A stretch of DNA of 7,295 nt. It comes from Smithella sp. ME-1. GTDB taxonomy: Bacteria > Desulfobacterota > Syntrophia > Syntrophales > Smithellaceae. Both the position numbers and the translations under genes were made by a program. The notes below the pieces were generated by a model. That model worked only from the letters and a program-made list of their open reading frames with translations, had not been told where the DNA came from and made no database searches. The stretch covers positions 1 to 7,295 of the forward strand of contig AWGX01000394.1 in the NCBI GenBank assembly GCA_000495415.1, in the 5' to 3' direction. Shown here one piece after another: positions 7,170-7,295 of the stretch (position 1 is the stretch's first letter; every line of letters begins with the position of its first letter).

Positions 7170-7190
7170 ATTATTATTTTAAAGTAAAAA
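7163..7190 (+). promoter_or_regulatory. Possible sigma-70 promoter reading out of the window
   Basis: TTGACA (7163-7168) is a perfect -35 hexamer. TAAAAA (7185-7190) lies after a 16-base A+T-rich spacer and matches the -10 consensus only partly. A transcript would begin near 7197 and run through the palindromic repeat at the right end. No gene lies within the window for it to serve. Confidence 0.25.
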
Positions 7191-7199
7191 AGTAATCAC

Positions 7200-7295
7200 G
7201 GGTATGAAACCCCAACGCAAGCTTTGGAAACAGATTCGCTGCAAGCTGTTGGATATTAAACCCTCCGCTGCGCGGGATTGTTCAACTTACCAATT
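7200..7295 (+). repeat. Modular palindromic intergenic repeat, right copy
   Basis: The last 96 bases hold two similar units. One is GGGTATGAAACCCC followed by the hairpin-like CCAACGCAAGCTTTGG (7212-7227). The other is GGATATTAAACCC (7251-7263) followed by CCGC-TGC-GCGG (7265-7275). The sequence then continues ATTGTTCAACTTAC (7277-7290), which matches 12 of 14 bases of the reverse complement of 54-67 near the left end, also just past a hairpin. This looks like a diverged copy of the left-end repeat in inverted orientation, cut by the window edge. No reading frame is seen. Confidence 0.45.

Noticed and set aside
7200..7295. Possible CRISPR array start, because of the repeated AAACCC units
   Set aside because: There are only two diverged units of unequal length, with hairpins in place of unique spacers and no cas gene nearby.

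Overview
The window is bacterial DNA of moderately low G+C content with three intact genes, all on the + strand. They are a two-gene envelope-lipid operon (plsC-like acyltransferase, then uppP) and one very large signalling gene of 1691 codons. The two ends hold palindrome-rich intergenic repeats. No mobile-element gene, tRNA, rRNA or CRISPR array was recognised. The organism cannot be fixed from the sequence. The large protein's architecture is best known from cyanobacteria, spirochaetes, myxobacteria and Desulfobacterota-like bacteria. The intergenic style suggests an environmental Desulfobacterota- or Spirochaetota-type genome, but this is a low-confidence inference.

Layout. Positions 1-239 are non-coding. 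They carry a modular palindromic repeat on the - strand, short TGAA motifs at about 10-bp intervals, an extended -10 box and two small hairpins leading into plsC. Positions 240-992 encode a lysophosphatidic-acid-type acyltransferase. Positions 989-1804 encode undecaprenyl-diphosphatase; its TTG start overlaps the plsC stop (TTGA), so translation is probably coupled. Positions 1805-1994 are a very A+T-rich spacer that probably separates two transcription units. Positions 1995-7070 encode the giant protein, with a Ser/Thr kinase-like domain, AAA_16-type ATPase, long TPR-like helical region, Ser/Thr/Gly-rich linker, GAF and GGDEF in that order. Positions 7071-7295 are non-coding and hold an imperfect inverted repeat, a good -35 element and a second copy of the modular palindromic repeat, in the opposite orientation to the left-end copy.

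How the genes work together. PlsC makes phosphatidate for membrane phospholipid. UppP recycles the undecaprenyl carrier used for peptidoglycan and surface polysaccharide. Together they look like an envelope-building pair. The giant protein looks like a self-contained route from a kinase/ATPase/GAF sensor to c-di-GMP synthesis. Its first 1300 or so residues resemble the cyanobacterial kinase-ATPase-GAF-histidine kinase (Hstk) proteins from memory, but the output here is a GGDEF domain with complete catalytic residues and an intact inhibitory I-site. No partner protein is encoded next to it, and no direct link to the lipid genes can be shown.
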